Source: Betaproteobacteria bacterium Ga0077523 (GTDB lineage: Bacteria; Pseudomonadota; Gammaproteobacteria; Burkholderiales; Ga0077523). From it: a stretch of DNA of 64,000 nt. The stretch is taken from assembly GCA_001464695.1 (NCBI GenBank), contig LNDQ01000058.1, positions 1 through 64,000 on the forward strand. Reading direction: 5' to 3'. The first letter of the stretch is position 1; each line of letters starts with the position of its first letter. The notes beneath the pieces were generated by a model. It did no database searches. It had not been told where the DNA came from and saw only the letters and a program-made list of their open reading frames with translations. This document shows positions 1-10,185 of the stretch, in pieces. The position numbers were made by a program, and so were the translations under genes.

Positions 1-372
1 CTTCAGTTCGCCCCGGTCGTCGATCACGATGCCGCTGTTGAACGGGTTGCCGCGCGGATTGCGCTCCATGATGGAGAAGCAGCCCCAGATGCGGTTGTTG
101 ATGCACGCTTGCCGGAAGGCCGCCACTTCCGGACCGTCGAGGCTGCACATGATCTCGGGGTTCGTGTCCATCGACAGGCCGTGCAGCGAATACTCGGGAA
201 ACACCACGAGGTCCATCGTGGGCATGTTGCGCCGGGCCTTCGCGACCATGGCGCAGATCCGTTGCGTCTGCGCATCGAGATCTGCCGGAGTCTTGACGAC
301 CGGCAACTGCGATTGCACCAATCCCATCACCACGCCGTTCGGCGACTTGTTCAATCCACCCAGTCCGCTCAT
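1..372 (-). CDS. Formamidase-like amidase, nitrilase superfamily (3' part outside window)
   Basis: Only the first 124 codons lie in the window. The visible N-terminus (MSGLGGLNKSPNG, then TMDLVVFPEYSLHGLSMDT) matches the aliphatic amidase/formamidase branch of the nitrilase superfamily. The Glu of FPEY is the expected catalytic acid; the catalytic Lys and Cys lie outside. Members hydrolyse small aliphatic amides or formamide to ammonia and the acid in the cytoplasm. The chosen ATG has a GGAGG ribosome site about 10 bases upstream. The gene follows two ABC permeases after 22 bases and is read in the same direction, so it is probably the last visible gene of that transport operon. Formamidase versus broader aliphatic amidase cannot be settled from the fragment. 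Confidence 0.85.
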   Translation of the reverse strand, partial: MSGLGGLNKSPNGVVMGLVQSQLPVVKTPADLDAQTQRICAMVAKARRNMPTMDLVVFPEYSLHGLSMDTNPEIMCSLDGPEVAAFRQACINNRIWGCFSIMERNPRGNPFNSGIVIDDRGELK

Positions 373-394
373 CGGTGTCCGCCTCCGCAAGAAT

Positions 395-1318
395 TCATCG
401 GGTCACGCTCAACTCGCCCGGGGCACCCGCCAGGGTCCGGCGCGTGGAGCAGGTTGCGATCATCACGCCCAGGGTCAGCACGTAGGGCGCCGCGTTGAAC
501 AGGTAGTAGCCACTGGTGATGCCGACCGACTGCAGTGCCGGTCCGAGAGCGCTGGCACCACCGAACAGGAGCGCTGCCCAGAAGCAGTGGATCGGACGCC
601 AGCGCGCGAAGATCACCAGCGCCACCGCCATCAGCCCCTGCCCGCTCGACAGGCCTTCGTTCCAGCTGCCGGGGTAGTAGAGCGACAGGAACGAGCCCCC
701 GACACCGGCAGAGAAACCGCCGAGTGCAGTCGCAAGGACGCGTACGGCGTTGACGTTGTATCCCATGGCCCGCGCAGCGTCGGCACTGTCGCCCACCATG
801 CGCACGACCAGACCCCAGCGCGTGTTGCGGAACACCCAGTGCAATGCCACCGCCAGAACCGCCCCGACGATGAACAGCACGTTGATCTGCAGCGCGGCCT
901 GGACTTGCGGCGACGAAGCCCACGCGCCCAGGGGCAGCGCCGGCAAGGTCGGCGCCTTCGGTTGCACGAACGGCTTGCCGAGGAAGAACGCGAGCCCGGT
1001 GCCGAACAGCATGAGTCCGATGCCAACGGCGATGTCGTTGACCCTCGGAAGGCTGCACACCATGCCGTGCAGCAGACCCAGCAGCAGACCCGCGAAGCCG
1101 GCGGCGAGCACGCCGAGCCATGGACTGCCGCTGAGATAGGAGACGCCGTAACCGGTCATCGCCCCCATCACGAGGATGCCCTCGAGGCCGAGATTGATCC
1201 GCCCGCTCTTCTCGGTCAGGCACTCGCCCAGGCTCACGAACAGGAACGGGGTGCTGATGCGGATCGCGCCGCCCAGCACGGCGATCGGCACGCCCCACCA
1301 GCCTAGCGATGCATCCAT
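395..1318 (-). CDS. ABC transporter permease, BMP/nucleoside-type (second permease)
   Basis: A 307-residue, strongly hydrophobic inner-membrane protein of the branched-chain amino acid/nucleoside permease family. The family marker EKSGRINLGLEGILVMGA lies at residues 36-53, followed by about eight further membrane spans. This family pairs two different permeases with a BMP-type binding protein, as found here. The start ATG is 46 bases after the stop of the first permease. No ATP-binding subunit is visible in the window, although these operons normally place it between the binding protein and the permeases; it may lie beyond position 1. Substrate is unknown: related systems import purine nucleosides or bases, and the adjoining amidase hints at an amide-bearing compound. 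Confidence 0.88.
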   Translation of the reverse strand: MDASLGWWGVPIAVLGGAIRISTPFLFVSLGECLTEKSGRINLGLEGILVMGAMTGYGVSYLSGSPWLGVLAAGFAGLLLGLLHGMVCSLPRVNDIAVGIGLMLFGTGLAFFLGKPFVQPKAPTLPALPLGAWASSPQVQAALQINVLFIVGAVLAVALHWVFRNTRWGLVVRMVGDSADAARAMGYNVNAVRVLATALGGFSAGVGGSFLSLYYPGSWNEGLSSGQGLMAVALVIFARWRPIHCFWAALLFGGASALGPALQSVGITSGYYLFNAAPYVLTLGVMIATCSTRRTLAGAPGELSVTR

Positions 1319-1364
1319 TGGCCCCCCGGCATCTGGATAAGCACAGCTTCGGATTCGCGCACGA

Positions 1365-2465
1365 TCACGCCCCCTTCGGCTGGAAGATTCGTGCGCGCCC
1401 GTACAGCGTCTCGCTCGCGAGGATCACCATGAATGCAATCCCCTGGAGCAGCAGCACCGTGGCATCGGGCAGGTCGAGCCGCCGCTGCAACAGGCCGCCG
1501 CTTGCGGCGATGCCACCCAACAGGATGGCGACCGGCACGATGGCGAGCGGGTTGTGGCGCGCGATGAAGGAAACCAGGATCCCGGCGTAACCGTAACCCG
1601 CGATCAGCGATGCGTTGGCGTTGCCGTGCACGGCAGCCACTTCGACCATGCCGGCCAGCCCCGCGGCGGCACCGCCGAGCCCGCAGCTCGACAGGATCAG
1701 GATGCCCACCGGCAGCCCCGCGAGCTTCGCCGCGCGCACGTTGCCGCCGACGATGCGCATGGCGAAGCCCTGCACGGTGTAGCGCACCAGCACGAAGGCG
1801 ATCAGGCAGAACACGATCCCGAACACGAGCCCCCAATGCACATCGGTGCCGGGGATGACGCCGATCATGCTGGCCTCGCCGATGGGCATGGTCGAGGGCT
1901 TGTTGAGGCTCGCGGGATCGCGCAGCGGCCCTTCGACGAAATGATTGAACAGCGCGATCGCGATGTAGCTCAGCAGCAGGCTGCTGATGGTTTCGTTGAC
2001 ACCACGGTAGTGCCGCAGCGCTCCGGCAAGAGCAATCCAGGCGCCGCCCACCAGCATGGCTGCAATCGCCATGGCGATCTCGATCGCGAGCGGACTTGAG
2101 CCTGACAGCGCGTGACCCGCAACCGCCGCAGCCAATCCGCCGAGTACCAGCGCACCTTCGCCGCCGATCACGATAAGGCCCACCTGCGCCGGCAATGCAA
2201 CACACAACGCCGTCAGGATCAGCGGCGCCGCGCGCTGCAACGTGTTCTGCCACGCGAAGGCGCTGCTGAAGGCGCCTTTGTAGATAAGGGCGTAGACCTC
2301 GACCGGATCCTTGCCGAGCACCGCCACGAAGGCACCGAAGATGACCATCGCCGCCAGCAGCGCCCCGAGCGGAACGAGCACCGCTTCCGCGGGACGCCGC
2401 AGGCGATCGAGCCACAATGGCGAGGCAGTCGCGGCCACGACGGGCAGGCTGGCGGTATCGCTCAT
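1365..2465 (-). CDS. ABC transporter permease, BMP/nucleoside-type (first permease)
   Basis: A 366-residue inner-membrane permease. After a roughly 30-residue cytoplasmic leader come about nine hydrophobic spans and the family motif QVGLIVIGGEGALVLGGL near residues 94-111, followed by the cytoplasmic loop around YRGVNETISSLLLSYIA that contacts the ATPase. It is the larger, N-terminally extended member of the permease pair typical of BMP-dependent importers. It is read 52 bases downstream of the binding-protein gene and 46 bases upstream of the second permease, consistent with one transcript. Direction of transport (import) is inferred from the presence of the binding protein. Confidence 0.88.
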   Translation of the reverse strand: MSDTASLPVVAATASPLWLDRLRRPAEAVLVPLGALLAAMVIFGAFVAVLGKDPVEVYALIYKGAFSSAFAWQNTLQRAAPLILTALCVALPAQVGLIVIGGEGALVLGGLAAAVAGHALSGSSPLAIEIAMAIAAMLVGGAWIALAGALRHYRGVNETISSLLLSYIAIALFNHFVEGPLRDPASLNKPSTMPIGEASMIGVIPGTDVHWGLVFGIVFCLIAFVLVRYTVQGFAMRIVGGNVRAAKLAGLPVGILILSSCGLGGAAAGLAGMVEVAAVHGNANASLIAGYGYAGILVSFIARHNPLAIVPVAILLGGIAASGGLLQRRLDLPDATVLLLQGIAFMVILASETLYGRARIFQPKGA

Positions 2466-2517
2466 GGTCCGGTCCGGCTCGCAGCCGTGGGGCAGCGAAC
2501 CGGATCGCGCGTAGGTG

Positions 2518-3633
2518 TCAGACCTTGCCGATCACGCCGGCCACGAGATAGTTCATGCCCTCCAGGGTGACGTCCTGCTGCTTGAGCGCAGTGCCGCCGG
2601 CGATCACGACCTTGCCGCCGTTATCCTTGAGCGGGCCTTTGAAGATGACGAACTCATCCTTCATCATCTTCGCCTTGACCCCGTCGGCCATCTTGCGGCC
2701 GGCCTCGGGTACCGCCTTGCCGTAGGGCGAAGTCTTGACGAACCCTTCCTTCAGGCCACCGCGCAGGAAGTTGTTCATCGGCTTGCCGGCCATCGCGTCC
2801 TTGACGTGCTCGGTGTAGGGTGTCAGCCAGTTCCACTCGGCGCCGGTCAGGTAGCCTTTCGGCGCGAGCGCCGACTGATCCGCGTGGTAGCCGCAGACGA
2901 AGACGCCGCGGCGCTCGCAGGTCTCGACGATCACCTTGGGGCTGTCGACATGCATCGTGATGACGTCGATGCCCTGGTCGATCATGCTATTCGCCGCCTC
3001 GGCTTCCTTCACCGGCAGCGCCCAGTCGCCGGTGAAGATCACCTGGCAGGTGATCGCCGGATTCACGCTCTGGGCACCGAGCGTGAACGCGTTGATGTTG
3101 CGCAGCACCTGCGGAATCGGCTTGGCGGCGATGAACCCAAGCTTCTTGCTCTTGCTCGCGTGGCCCGCCGCGACGCCGTTCAGGTACTGGCATTCATCGA
3201 TGTACCCGAAGTAGCTGCCCGAGTTCTTCGGGTGCTTGCCCTCGGTCCAGAGGCCACCGCAGTGGGCGAAGCGCACCTTGGGATACTTCTCTGCCATCTT
3301 GATGACGTGCGGATCGAAATAGCCGAACGAGGTGGGGAAGATGAGCGAGGCACCGTCCTGTTCGATCATCGAAGCCATGGTCTTCTGCACGTCCATGGTT
3401 TCGGGAACCTTCTCTTCCTCGATCACCGTGACGCCCGGCAGCTTCTTGAGGGCGGCTGCGGCCTGCGCCTGCGCCTGGTTGTACCCGTAGTCGTCCTTCG
3501 GTCCGACGTAGATCACGCCGACGGTGATCTTGTCCGCGGCGAAAGCGCGGCTGAACGGCAATGCGACGGTACCCGCTGCGACGAGCGCGCGCAGCAGCTC
3601 ACGGCGGACGGGACGAAAGGACTGGCTGGACAT
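2518..3633 (-). CDS. BMP-family ABC transporter substrate-binding protein
   Basis: A 371-residue periplasmic binding protein of the Bmp/PnrA family. The start ATG was chosen because GGGAGG precedes it by about 8 bases and because it places an export signal at the N-terminus: [23 protein letters not shown] with processing before ADK. The adjacent arginines leave Tat export possible, but a full SRRxFLK motif is absent. The mature part starts [19 protein letters not shown], a typical BMP first strand, and later has the [11 protein letters not shown] region. No lipobox Cys is seen, so it is probably soluble in the periplasm. It heads the operon with two permeases and an amidase. Family members bind nucleosides; the ligand here is unknown. 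Confidence 0.88.
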   Translation of the reverse strand: MSSQSFRPVRRELLRALVAAGTVALPFSRAFAADKITVGVIYVGPKDDYGYNQAQAQAAAALKKLPGVTVIEEEKVPETMDVQKTMASMIEQDGASLIFPTSFGYFDPHVIKMAEKYPKVRFAHCGGLWTEGKHPKNSGSYFGYIDECQYLNGVAAGHASKSKKLGFIAAKPIPQVLRNINAFTLGAQSVNPAITCQVIFTGDWALPVKEAEAANSMIDQGIDVITMHVDSPKVIVETCERRGVFVCGYHADQSALAPKGYLTGAEWNWLTPYTEHVKDAMAGKPMNNFLRGGLKEGFVKTSPYGKAVPEAGRKMADGVKAKMMKDEFVIFKGPLKDNGGKVVIAGGTALKQQDVTLEGMNYLVAGVIGKV

Positions 3634-3678
3634 CGTGGACCTCCCTGGGATCGGTATCTTGTATTGGAATGTCGGCGC

Positions 3679-3724
3679 GGCCTGCGTGGGCCGCAACGAG
3701 CCCGCGGCACGTTGCGGGCAGGCC
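3679..3724 (-). promoter_or_regulatory. Long hairpin upstream of the BMP transporter operon
   Basis: Two paired segments are visible: GGCCTGC (3679-3685) with GCAGGCC (3718-3724), and CCGCAACG (3691-3698) with CGTTGCGG (3710-3717). They leave an 11-base loop and a 5-base bulge. The element lies 46-91 bases upstream of the binding-protein start and has no T-run, so it is not a simple terminator. It may be a leader-RNA structure or an operator; the role is inference. Confidence 0.4.
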
Positions 3725-3968
3725 CCTTTTCGCAAGGCACGTGCCCAGGGGTTTCCGATTCGCACAAACGGTCTCCGCCCCGCGAGTTATGCGCGAAAGT
3801 GGTTGCAGGTCGGTACGGAGGGCGCTCTAAATACGTGCGCCGGTCAAATCGAGCGCGCCGTCATGGTGCGTGGCTCGGGTCGCCGACGCGGACCTGGTGC
3901 ACCGATCGGGCGGGGATTCGCGTTGGCCGTGCTCGGCACCCCACCTCGCAAATTTCTTGTGGCGGACC

Positions 3969-3997
3969 CTTGAAAGCATCTGCCGGAACCCAAATTT
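3969..3997 (+). promoter_or_regulatory. Sigma32 (RpoH) heat-shock promoter of groESL
   Basis: CTTGAA (3969-3974, preceded by CC) and CCCAAATTT (3989-3997) are separated by 14 bases, matching the RpoH pattern CCCTTGAA - 13 to 15 - CCCCATTTA. It sits about 80 bases upstream of the groES start. No CIRCE inverted repeat (the HrcA operator) was found between 3634 and 4077, so heat induction is probably through sigma32 rather than HrcA. Confidence 0.75.
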
Positions 3998-4077
3998 CGC
4001 GCGCAGGCGGGGCTCATTGCCTCGTCCGACCACCCCTTCATCTGTCGCCAGATTCAGACATCAAGGAGAGCAGACTC

Positions 4078-4365
4078 ATGAAGATTCGTCCGCTGCACGA
4101 CCGAATCATCGTCAAACGCCTGGAGGAGGAGCGCAAGACCGCCTCCGGCATCGTCATTCCCGACACCGCCGCCGAAAAACCCGACCAGGGCGAAGTGATC
4201 GCCGTGGGTACGGGCAAGGTCCTGGACGACGGCAAGACCCGCCCGGTTGCGGTCAAGCCCGGTGACCGGGTGCTGTTCGGCAAGTACTCCGGACAGACCG
4301 TCAAGGTTCAGGGCGACGAACTCCTCGTCATGCGCGAGGAGGACGTCATGGGCGTGATCGAGTAA
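4078..4365 (+). CDS. groES: Co-chaperonin GroES
   Basis: A 95-residue Cpn10 protein, full length for the family. It begins [18 protein letters not shown], contains the mobile loop around [16 protein letters not shown] (GroEL-binding Ile-Val-Ile triplet) and ends with EEDVMGVIE. It caps the GroEL ring during ATP-driven protein folding in the cytoplasm. AAGGAGAG precedes the ATG. groEL follows after 24 bases, forming the standard bicistronic operon under the sigma32-type promoter upstream. Confidence 0.98.
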   Translation: MKIRPLHDRIIVKRLEEERKTASGIVIPDTAAEKPDQGEVIAVGTGKVLDDGKTRPVAVKPGDRVLFGKYSGQTVKVQGDELLVMREEDVMGVIE

Positions 4366-6030
<1,665 letters not shown>

Positions 6031-6056
6031 TCCGCACCAGCAACGCGCAACACCGA

Positions 6057-6084
6057 GCCCCGCCGCAGTGCGGGGCTTTTTTTT
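6057..6084 (+). terminator. Rho-independent terminator of groESL
   Basis: Seven-pair stem GCCCCGC (6057-6063) / GCGGGGC (6070-6076) with a 6-base loop and eight T residues, immediately after groEL. Confidence 0.93.
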
Positions 6085-6267
6085 GTGACCCACCCACGGA
6101 GTCGCCATGTCGAAGATTCTGACACTCGCGTCGCGGGCCGCTACCCGCATGTCATGGCGGCGCTTGCTTTTTCGTCGCACCCGACCGACCATACTTTTGC
6201 GCCCGAGCCGCACTTCAACGCCATGCCCAGCGGCTGCCACATTGCAGCCTCCGCAGGAGAGTCGAAC

Positions 6268-7101
6268 ATGCGCAACAAGCATCTGCCCAACACCAGCATG
6301 CACCGGGCGCTTGCCGCGTCGCTCACGGTTCTTACCATGTTCTTGGCGGCACCAGGACAGTCGCTGGCCGATCCATGCAGCAGTTCGGTGTACTCGGGTT
6401 GCCTTACCGATCCGGCTTCGTACCGGATCCGGTACAACGTCAGTGCGCTCATCCCCATCACCAACATCGTCGACATGTGGGGGCAGGCCGGCCAATTCGT
6501 CAGCGACCAGGGAACCTTTCCCGGGGGCGGTCAGACCTCCCTGCCCCTGGGCACCGGCGTGATCGATGCCGGCTATTTCTACGGCGAGGACGAGCACTAT
6601 CTCATTGGGCTGACCAATTTCGGCGGGTCGGATCACGTCGTGGTGATGATGAGTCCGGCGACCGCGGCCCTCGTCGCCCCCGCCTCGGGCACCGGTCTCA
6701 CCCTCGAGGACATGGCCAACGGCAATCCTGTCGATCCGGTCTTCCAGTACGGGCCCGGCGAAGTCGAATCCATCGTCATGGACCGGCTCAGGACTCAGCC
6801 CACGGAATGGAACACCGACATCGATCAGTTCTTCCGGACAAGCAGTCGCTACCCCAACCGGTTGCTTCCGGCGCTGCGCATCAACAGCGGCGGAACCTTC
6901 GACATCTACGGGGGCGCTCCGGCCGATTTCGTCATGATGGCGTTTTCCACCGGCACGGTGATCGGCTCGGTGACAGTGGAAATCGTGCCCGTGCCGGAGC
7001 CCGTGACGTGGCTGTTGGTTCTCGCCGGTATCGGTTTGCTCGCCTGGCGGGTGCGGTCGACGCATCGCCACACCTCCCGGCACGCTGTCTTCGGCGACTG
7101 A
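6268..7101 (+). CDS. PEP-CTERM sorting-domain protein
   Basis: A 277-residue exported protein. The ATG at 6268 was chosen because AGGAGA precedes it and a signal peptide follows directly (hydrophobic LAASLTVLTMFLAAPGQSLA, cleavage before DPC). The C-terminus is a classical PEP-CTERM tripartite tag: VPVPEP, a hydrophobic helix TWLLVLAGIGLLAW, then basic RVRSTHRH. Such proteins are processed by exosortase EpsH and are linked to exopolysaccharide or floc formation. The middle (about 190 residues) has no domain I recognise. No exosortase or polysaccharide genes are in the window. An in-frame ATG further upstream would extend the N-terminus but would disrupt the signal peptide. Confidence 0.85.
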   Translation: MRNKHLPNTSMHRALAASLTVLTMFLAAPGQSLADPCSSSVYSGCLTDPASYRIRYNVSALIPITNIVDMWGQAGQFVSDQGTFPGGGQTSLPLGTGVIDAGYFYGEDEHYLIGLTNFGGSDHVVVMMSPATAALVAPASGTGLTLEDMANGNPVDPVFQYGPGEVESIVMDRLRTQPTEWNTDIDQFFRTSSRYPNRLLPALRINSGGTFDIYGGAPADFVMMAFSTGTVIGSVTVEIVPVPEPVTWLLVLAGIGLLAWRVRSTHRHTSRHAVFGD

Positions 7102-7287
7102 GCGTACGTTGCGGTACCGAGCCCCGCCGCGCGCAGGGCTCGTTCCGTTCGGCCTTCGCTTCGACATTCCTGAAGCGCAACGGAGGAATTTCCGAACCAG
7201 TCCGCACCCGCGGCGAACGTAGCATCGCATTGCAACATGCAGGGCGATCCCGCCCTGGTGTGTGCACCGCCACGAACGGGGACAACG

Positions 7288-8343
7288 ATGCAAGCGATCA
7301 AGGCCGCGGCAGTCCAGGCAGCACCGGTGTTCATGAACCTCGAGGCGTCCATCGACAAGGCGGCGCTGCTGATCGAGGAGGCCGCGAAGAACGGCGCGCA
7401 ACTGGTCGCGTTTCCCGAGACCTGGCTGCCCGGGTTTCCGTGGTTCATCTACCTCGGCAATCCGGCAGAAGCACTGGCGTACTTCCCCCAGTACCACGCC
7501 AACAGCCTCGCCGTGGACTCGCCGCAGATGCGACGCCTCCAAGGCATCGTGAAGCGCATCGGCGTGACGGTCGTGATGGGATTCTCGGAACGCGACGCCG
7601 GCTCACGCTACATGGCGCAGGCCATCATCGATCCGGAGGGCGAACTGCTGCTGACCCGGCGCAAGCTGAAACCCACGCATATCGAGCGCACCGTGTTCGG
7701 GGAAGGCGATGGGTCCGACCTGGTCGTCGTGGATGCTCCCTTCGGGCGACTCGGCGCCCTCAACTGCTGGGAACACGTGCAGCCGCTCATGAAGATGGTG
7801 ATGTATGCGCAGCACGAAGAGGTGCACGTGGCCTCGTGGCCCAGCCTTTCCATCTATCGCGACCTCGCCTACGCGCTCGGCCCGGAGGTCAACAACGCGG
7901 CGAGCATGCTGTACGCCGTCGAAGGCGGCTGCTTCGTGCTGGCGCCGTGCGCGGTGATCTCCCAGGAAATGTTCGATCTGCTGTGCGACACACCGCAGAA
8001 GGCACATCTGCTGAACCCGCGCACCGACGGTCCCGGCGGCGGTTTCACCGTGATCTACGGCCCCGACGGCCGCATGCTCTGCAATCCGCTCGAGGAGGAC
8101 CAGGAGGGCATCCTCTACGCCGACCTCGACCCGACGGCGATCGTGCTCGCGAAGGCCACGACCGACACGGTCGGGCACTATGGCCGCGGCGATGCGGTGC
8201 GGCTGGTGGTGAATCGCGCCAAGCGGCAGGTCATGCACGAGGTGAACCTCGCGCCGGTCGCCGAGCCGCGTCGCGCTACTGCCGACACGCCGGGACTAGC
8301 CGCCGCGCCCGACTTCGCGATCAGTCCCGCCAGCGTCCAGTAG
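7288..8343 (+). CDS. Nitrilase
   Basis: A 351-residue carbon-nitrogen hydrolase. The catalytic triad is visible: Glu44 in FPETWLPG, Lys126 in RRKLKPTH and Cys160 in ALNCWEH. The nitrilase-specific HIERTVFGEGDG segment and the second Glu (Glu132) separate it from amidases. Nitrilases convert organic nitriles to the carboxylic acid and ammonia, in some cases with amide by-product. The ATG at 7288 is preferred over an upstream GTG/ATG because the conserved strand (AIKAAAVQAAPVF) starts right after it; the ribosome site (ACGGGGA) is modest. It stands alone and converges with the ECF sigma gene, overlapping its 3' end by 23 bases. Substrate cannot be read from sequence. Confidence 0.93.
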   Translation: MQAIKAAAVQAAPVFMNLEASIDKAALLIEEAAKNGAQLVAFPETWLPGFPWFIYLGNPAEALAYFPQYHANSLAVDSPQMRRLQGIVKRIGVTVVMGFSERDAGSRYMAQAIIDPEGELLLTRRKLKPTHIERTVFGEGDGSDLVVVDAPFGRLGALNCWEHVQPLMKMVMYAQHEEVHVASWPSLSIYRDLAYALGPEVNNAASMLYAVEGGCFVLAPCAVISQEMFDLLCDTPQKAHLLNPRTDGPGGGFTVIYGPDGRMLCNPLEEDQEGILYADLDPTAIVLAKATTDTVGHYGRGDAVRLVVNRAKRQVMHEVNLAPVAEPRRATADTPGLAAAPDFAISPASVQ

Positions 8344-9577
8344 CGGCAACGCGCTGCAGGTAGACACGGACGCGGGGATCGGCCGTGAGGCCGATCGCGC
8401 GTGTCAGCGCGGCATCCGCTGCTTCCCCCTGCCCCGCTCGCCCCCGCAGGTAAGCGAGCGCGACCCAGTAGGGCTGGTACGTTCCCATCTCTCCGGGCGG
8501 CAGTGATTCAAGCAGACGCAATCCGCCCGCGTCATCACCGCTCTCCGCCCGCGCCACCGCGTGACCGATCCGCGCACCGGTACTCGGAGAATGCGCCACG
8601 AGCTGCGCGTAGAGCACCTCGATCGCGTCCCACGGTGTCGCTCCGCCGAAGGCACGCCGGCAATGGGCCGACTGGATCGCCGCCTCGATCTGAAAGTGTC
8701 CCGGCTCGCCCCGCTGCGACGCCCGCATCAGCAGCGCTTCGGCCTCCGCGATTCGAGACCGGTCCCAGGCCGTGGTGTCCTGAGTCGCCAGCGGAACGAA
8801 GCGACCATCCGGCCCGAACATCGCCGGTCGCCGCGCTTCGCAGTACTGCAGGAGTGCGAGCAGGCCGAGCGCTTCCGCGTGGCTGGGTTCGAGCTGCACG
8901 ACCAGGCGGGCGAGGTACAACGCCTCCTCCACCAGATCGGAAAAACTGCCGGCACTGTCGGCATCCACCCCGTTCACCGCCACGTGCGACCCGATGCCGT
9001 AAGCCCCGTAGATCGCTTCGAGCACGGCAGCCATGCGCTCGGGCCACTCGCGCGGCTCCGGCACTTCGAAGCGGATGCCGGCGTCGCGGATCTTGGACTT
9101 CGCACGGACCAGCCGTTGCGCCATTGCCGCGGGCGACACGAGAAACGCGCGCGCGACGTCCTTCGCGTCGAGACCGAGCACCGTCTGCAGCATCAACGGC
9201 GCATGGACCGACGGCGGGAGCGCCGGATGCGCACACACGAACATCAGCGCCAGGCGGTGGTCGGGGATGTCGGGCATCGGTTCGGCCTCCGCTTCGTCGT
9301 TCAACAGCGCCTGCACGGCCGGCGATTGCACCATGCGAGCGTGCCGTGCGCGCTGGCGCAGATTGTTGCGCGCGGCGGTGAGCAGCCAGGCATCCGGGTT
9401 CGCCGGTACGCCGGCGTGCGGCCAATGGGTCAGTGCCGAGATGAAGGCCTCGGAAAGTGCATCCTCCGCGCCCGCGATGTCGCGCCACCGAAACGCGAGC
9501 CACGCGACGAGCCGTCCGTACGACTCGCGCGCGGCCCGCTCCGCGGCATCCCAGCCCGGCGGGGCTGGTTCCTTCAC
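8321..9577 (-). CDS. ECF42-type RNA polymerase sigma factor with C-terminal TPR-like extension
   Basis: A 418-residue ECF sigma factor. Region 2 is at residues about 10-75 (WRDIAGAEDALSEAFISAL, NPDAWLLTAARN) and region 4 about 115-170 (LQTVLGLDAKDVARAFLVS, MAQRLVRAKSKIR). A roughly 240-residue helical extension follows (DUF6596/TPR-like; EPSHAEALGLLALLQY, GHFQIEAAIQSAHC). This layout plus an adjoining DGPF protein defines group ECF42, in which no anti-sigma factor is present and the extension controls activity. The GTG start was chosen because it overlaps the stop of the upstream gene as GTGA, giving translational coupling; a longer frame starting at 9658 would lie inside that gene. The 3' end overlaps the nitrilase gene by 23 bases, tail to tail. 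Confidence 0.9.
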   Translation of the reverse strand: MKEPAPPGWDAAERAARESYGRLVAWLAFRWRDIAGAEDALSEAFISALTHWPHAGVPANPDAWLLTAARNNLRQRARHARMVQSPAVQALLNDEAEAEPMPDIPDHRLALMFVCAHPALPPSVHAPLMLQTVLGLDAKDVARAFLVSPAAMAQRLVRAKSKIRDAGIRFEVPEPREWPERMAAVLEAIYGAYGIGSHVAVNGVDADSAGSFSDLVEEALYLARLVVQLEPSHAEALGLLALLQYCEARRPAMFGPDGRFVPLATQDTTAWDRSRIAEAEALLMRASQRGEPGHFQIEAAIQSAHCRRAFGGATPWDAIEVLYAQLVAHSPSTGARIGHAVARAESGDDAGGLRLLESLPPGEMGTYQPYWVALAYLRGRAGQGEAADAALTRAIGLTADPRVRVYLQRVAATGRWRD

Positions 9578-9942
9578 ATCGGGGCGCTCTGCGGCGGCGG
9601 CAAGACCGGACGCACCTCGGTACTGCCGGTGGTGACGTTGGGCGAGCGCGCCGCCCACGCGAGCGCATCGTCGAGCGACGGTACATCGAGGATCACGTAG
9701 CCACCCAGGTGCTCGCGCGTGTCGGCGAACGGACCATCCTGCACCTGGCGCTTGTCATTGCGCACGCGCACGGTGGTGGACGTATGCGGCGGCTGCAGGC
9801 CGTTGCCGCTGACCATCACGCCGGCGCCCGACATGGCACCGATGTACGCGGTCCAGGCGCCCCAGTACGCGGGGGCCGCCTTGGGGTCGTTGCGCGCGGC
9901 CAGGTCCTGGTCGGTCTCGCGGTAGATGAGCATGTATTGCAT
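9574..9942 (-). CDS. YCII-related DGPF-domain protein, ECF42 partner
   Basis: A 122-residue YCII-fold protein. The DGPF signature is visible (QVQDGPFADTREHLGGYVIL), with the start MQYMLIYRETDQDLAARN typical of the family. DGPF proteins are the hallmark neighbours and usually the regulatory targets of ECF42 sigma factors; their biochemical role is unknown. The ATG has CTGGAG upstream; an upstream in-frame ATG would add a tail unlike the family. Stop and the next start overlap (ATGTGA/GTGA), so both proteins are probably made in fixed proportion. Confidence 0.9.
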   Translation of the reverse strand: MQYMLIYRETDQDLAARNDPKAAPAYWGAWTAYIGAMSGAGVMVSGNGLQPPHTSTTVRVRNDKRQVQDGPFADTREHLGGYVILDVPSLDDALAWAARSPNVTTGSTEVRPVLPPPQSAPM

Positions 9943-10185
9943 GGTGTTCTCCAGAAGCTTGGAAGTCGACCGGCAGGGATCACCCTGCCGGCAGCGGACC
10001 GCGCCCATCGCGGTTCCTGATCCATCGATGCACGGATCGTTGCCCAATCGACATCGGTCGACGGAAAATAGGACCAGCGCCCCGACATCTCAAGCCTGGA
10101 CAAACGCCTCGAGGGCTTCGCCGAGGCACCGCCGCACCCGAACGCCATGCGTCCGGGTGAACCCACCCGCAGCCGCCATTGCAGC

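Noticed and set aside
3634-4077. CIRCE element before groESL
   Set aside because: No TTAGCACTC-N9-GAGTGCTAA-like repeat was found; a sigma32 promoter explains regulation.
7119-7142. Terminator after the PEP-CTERM gene
   Set aside because: GAGCCC/GGGCTC can pair, but the loop is long and no T-run follows; not strong enough to list.
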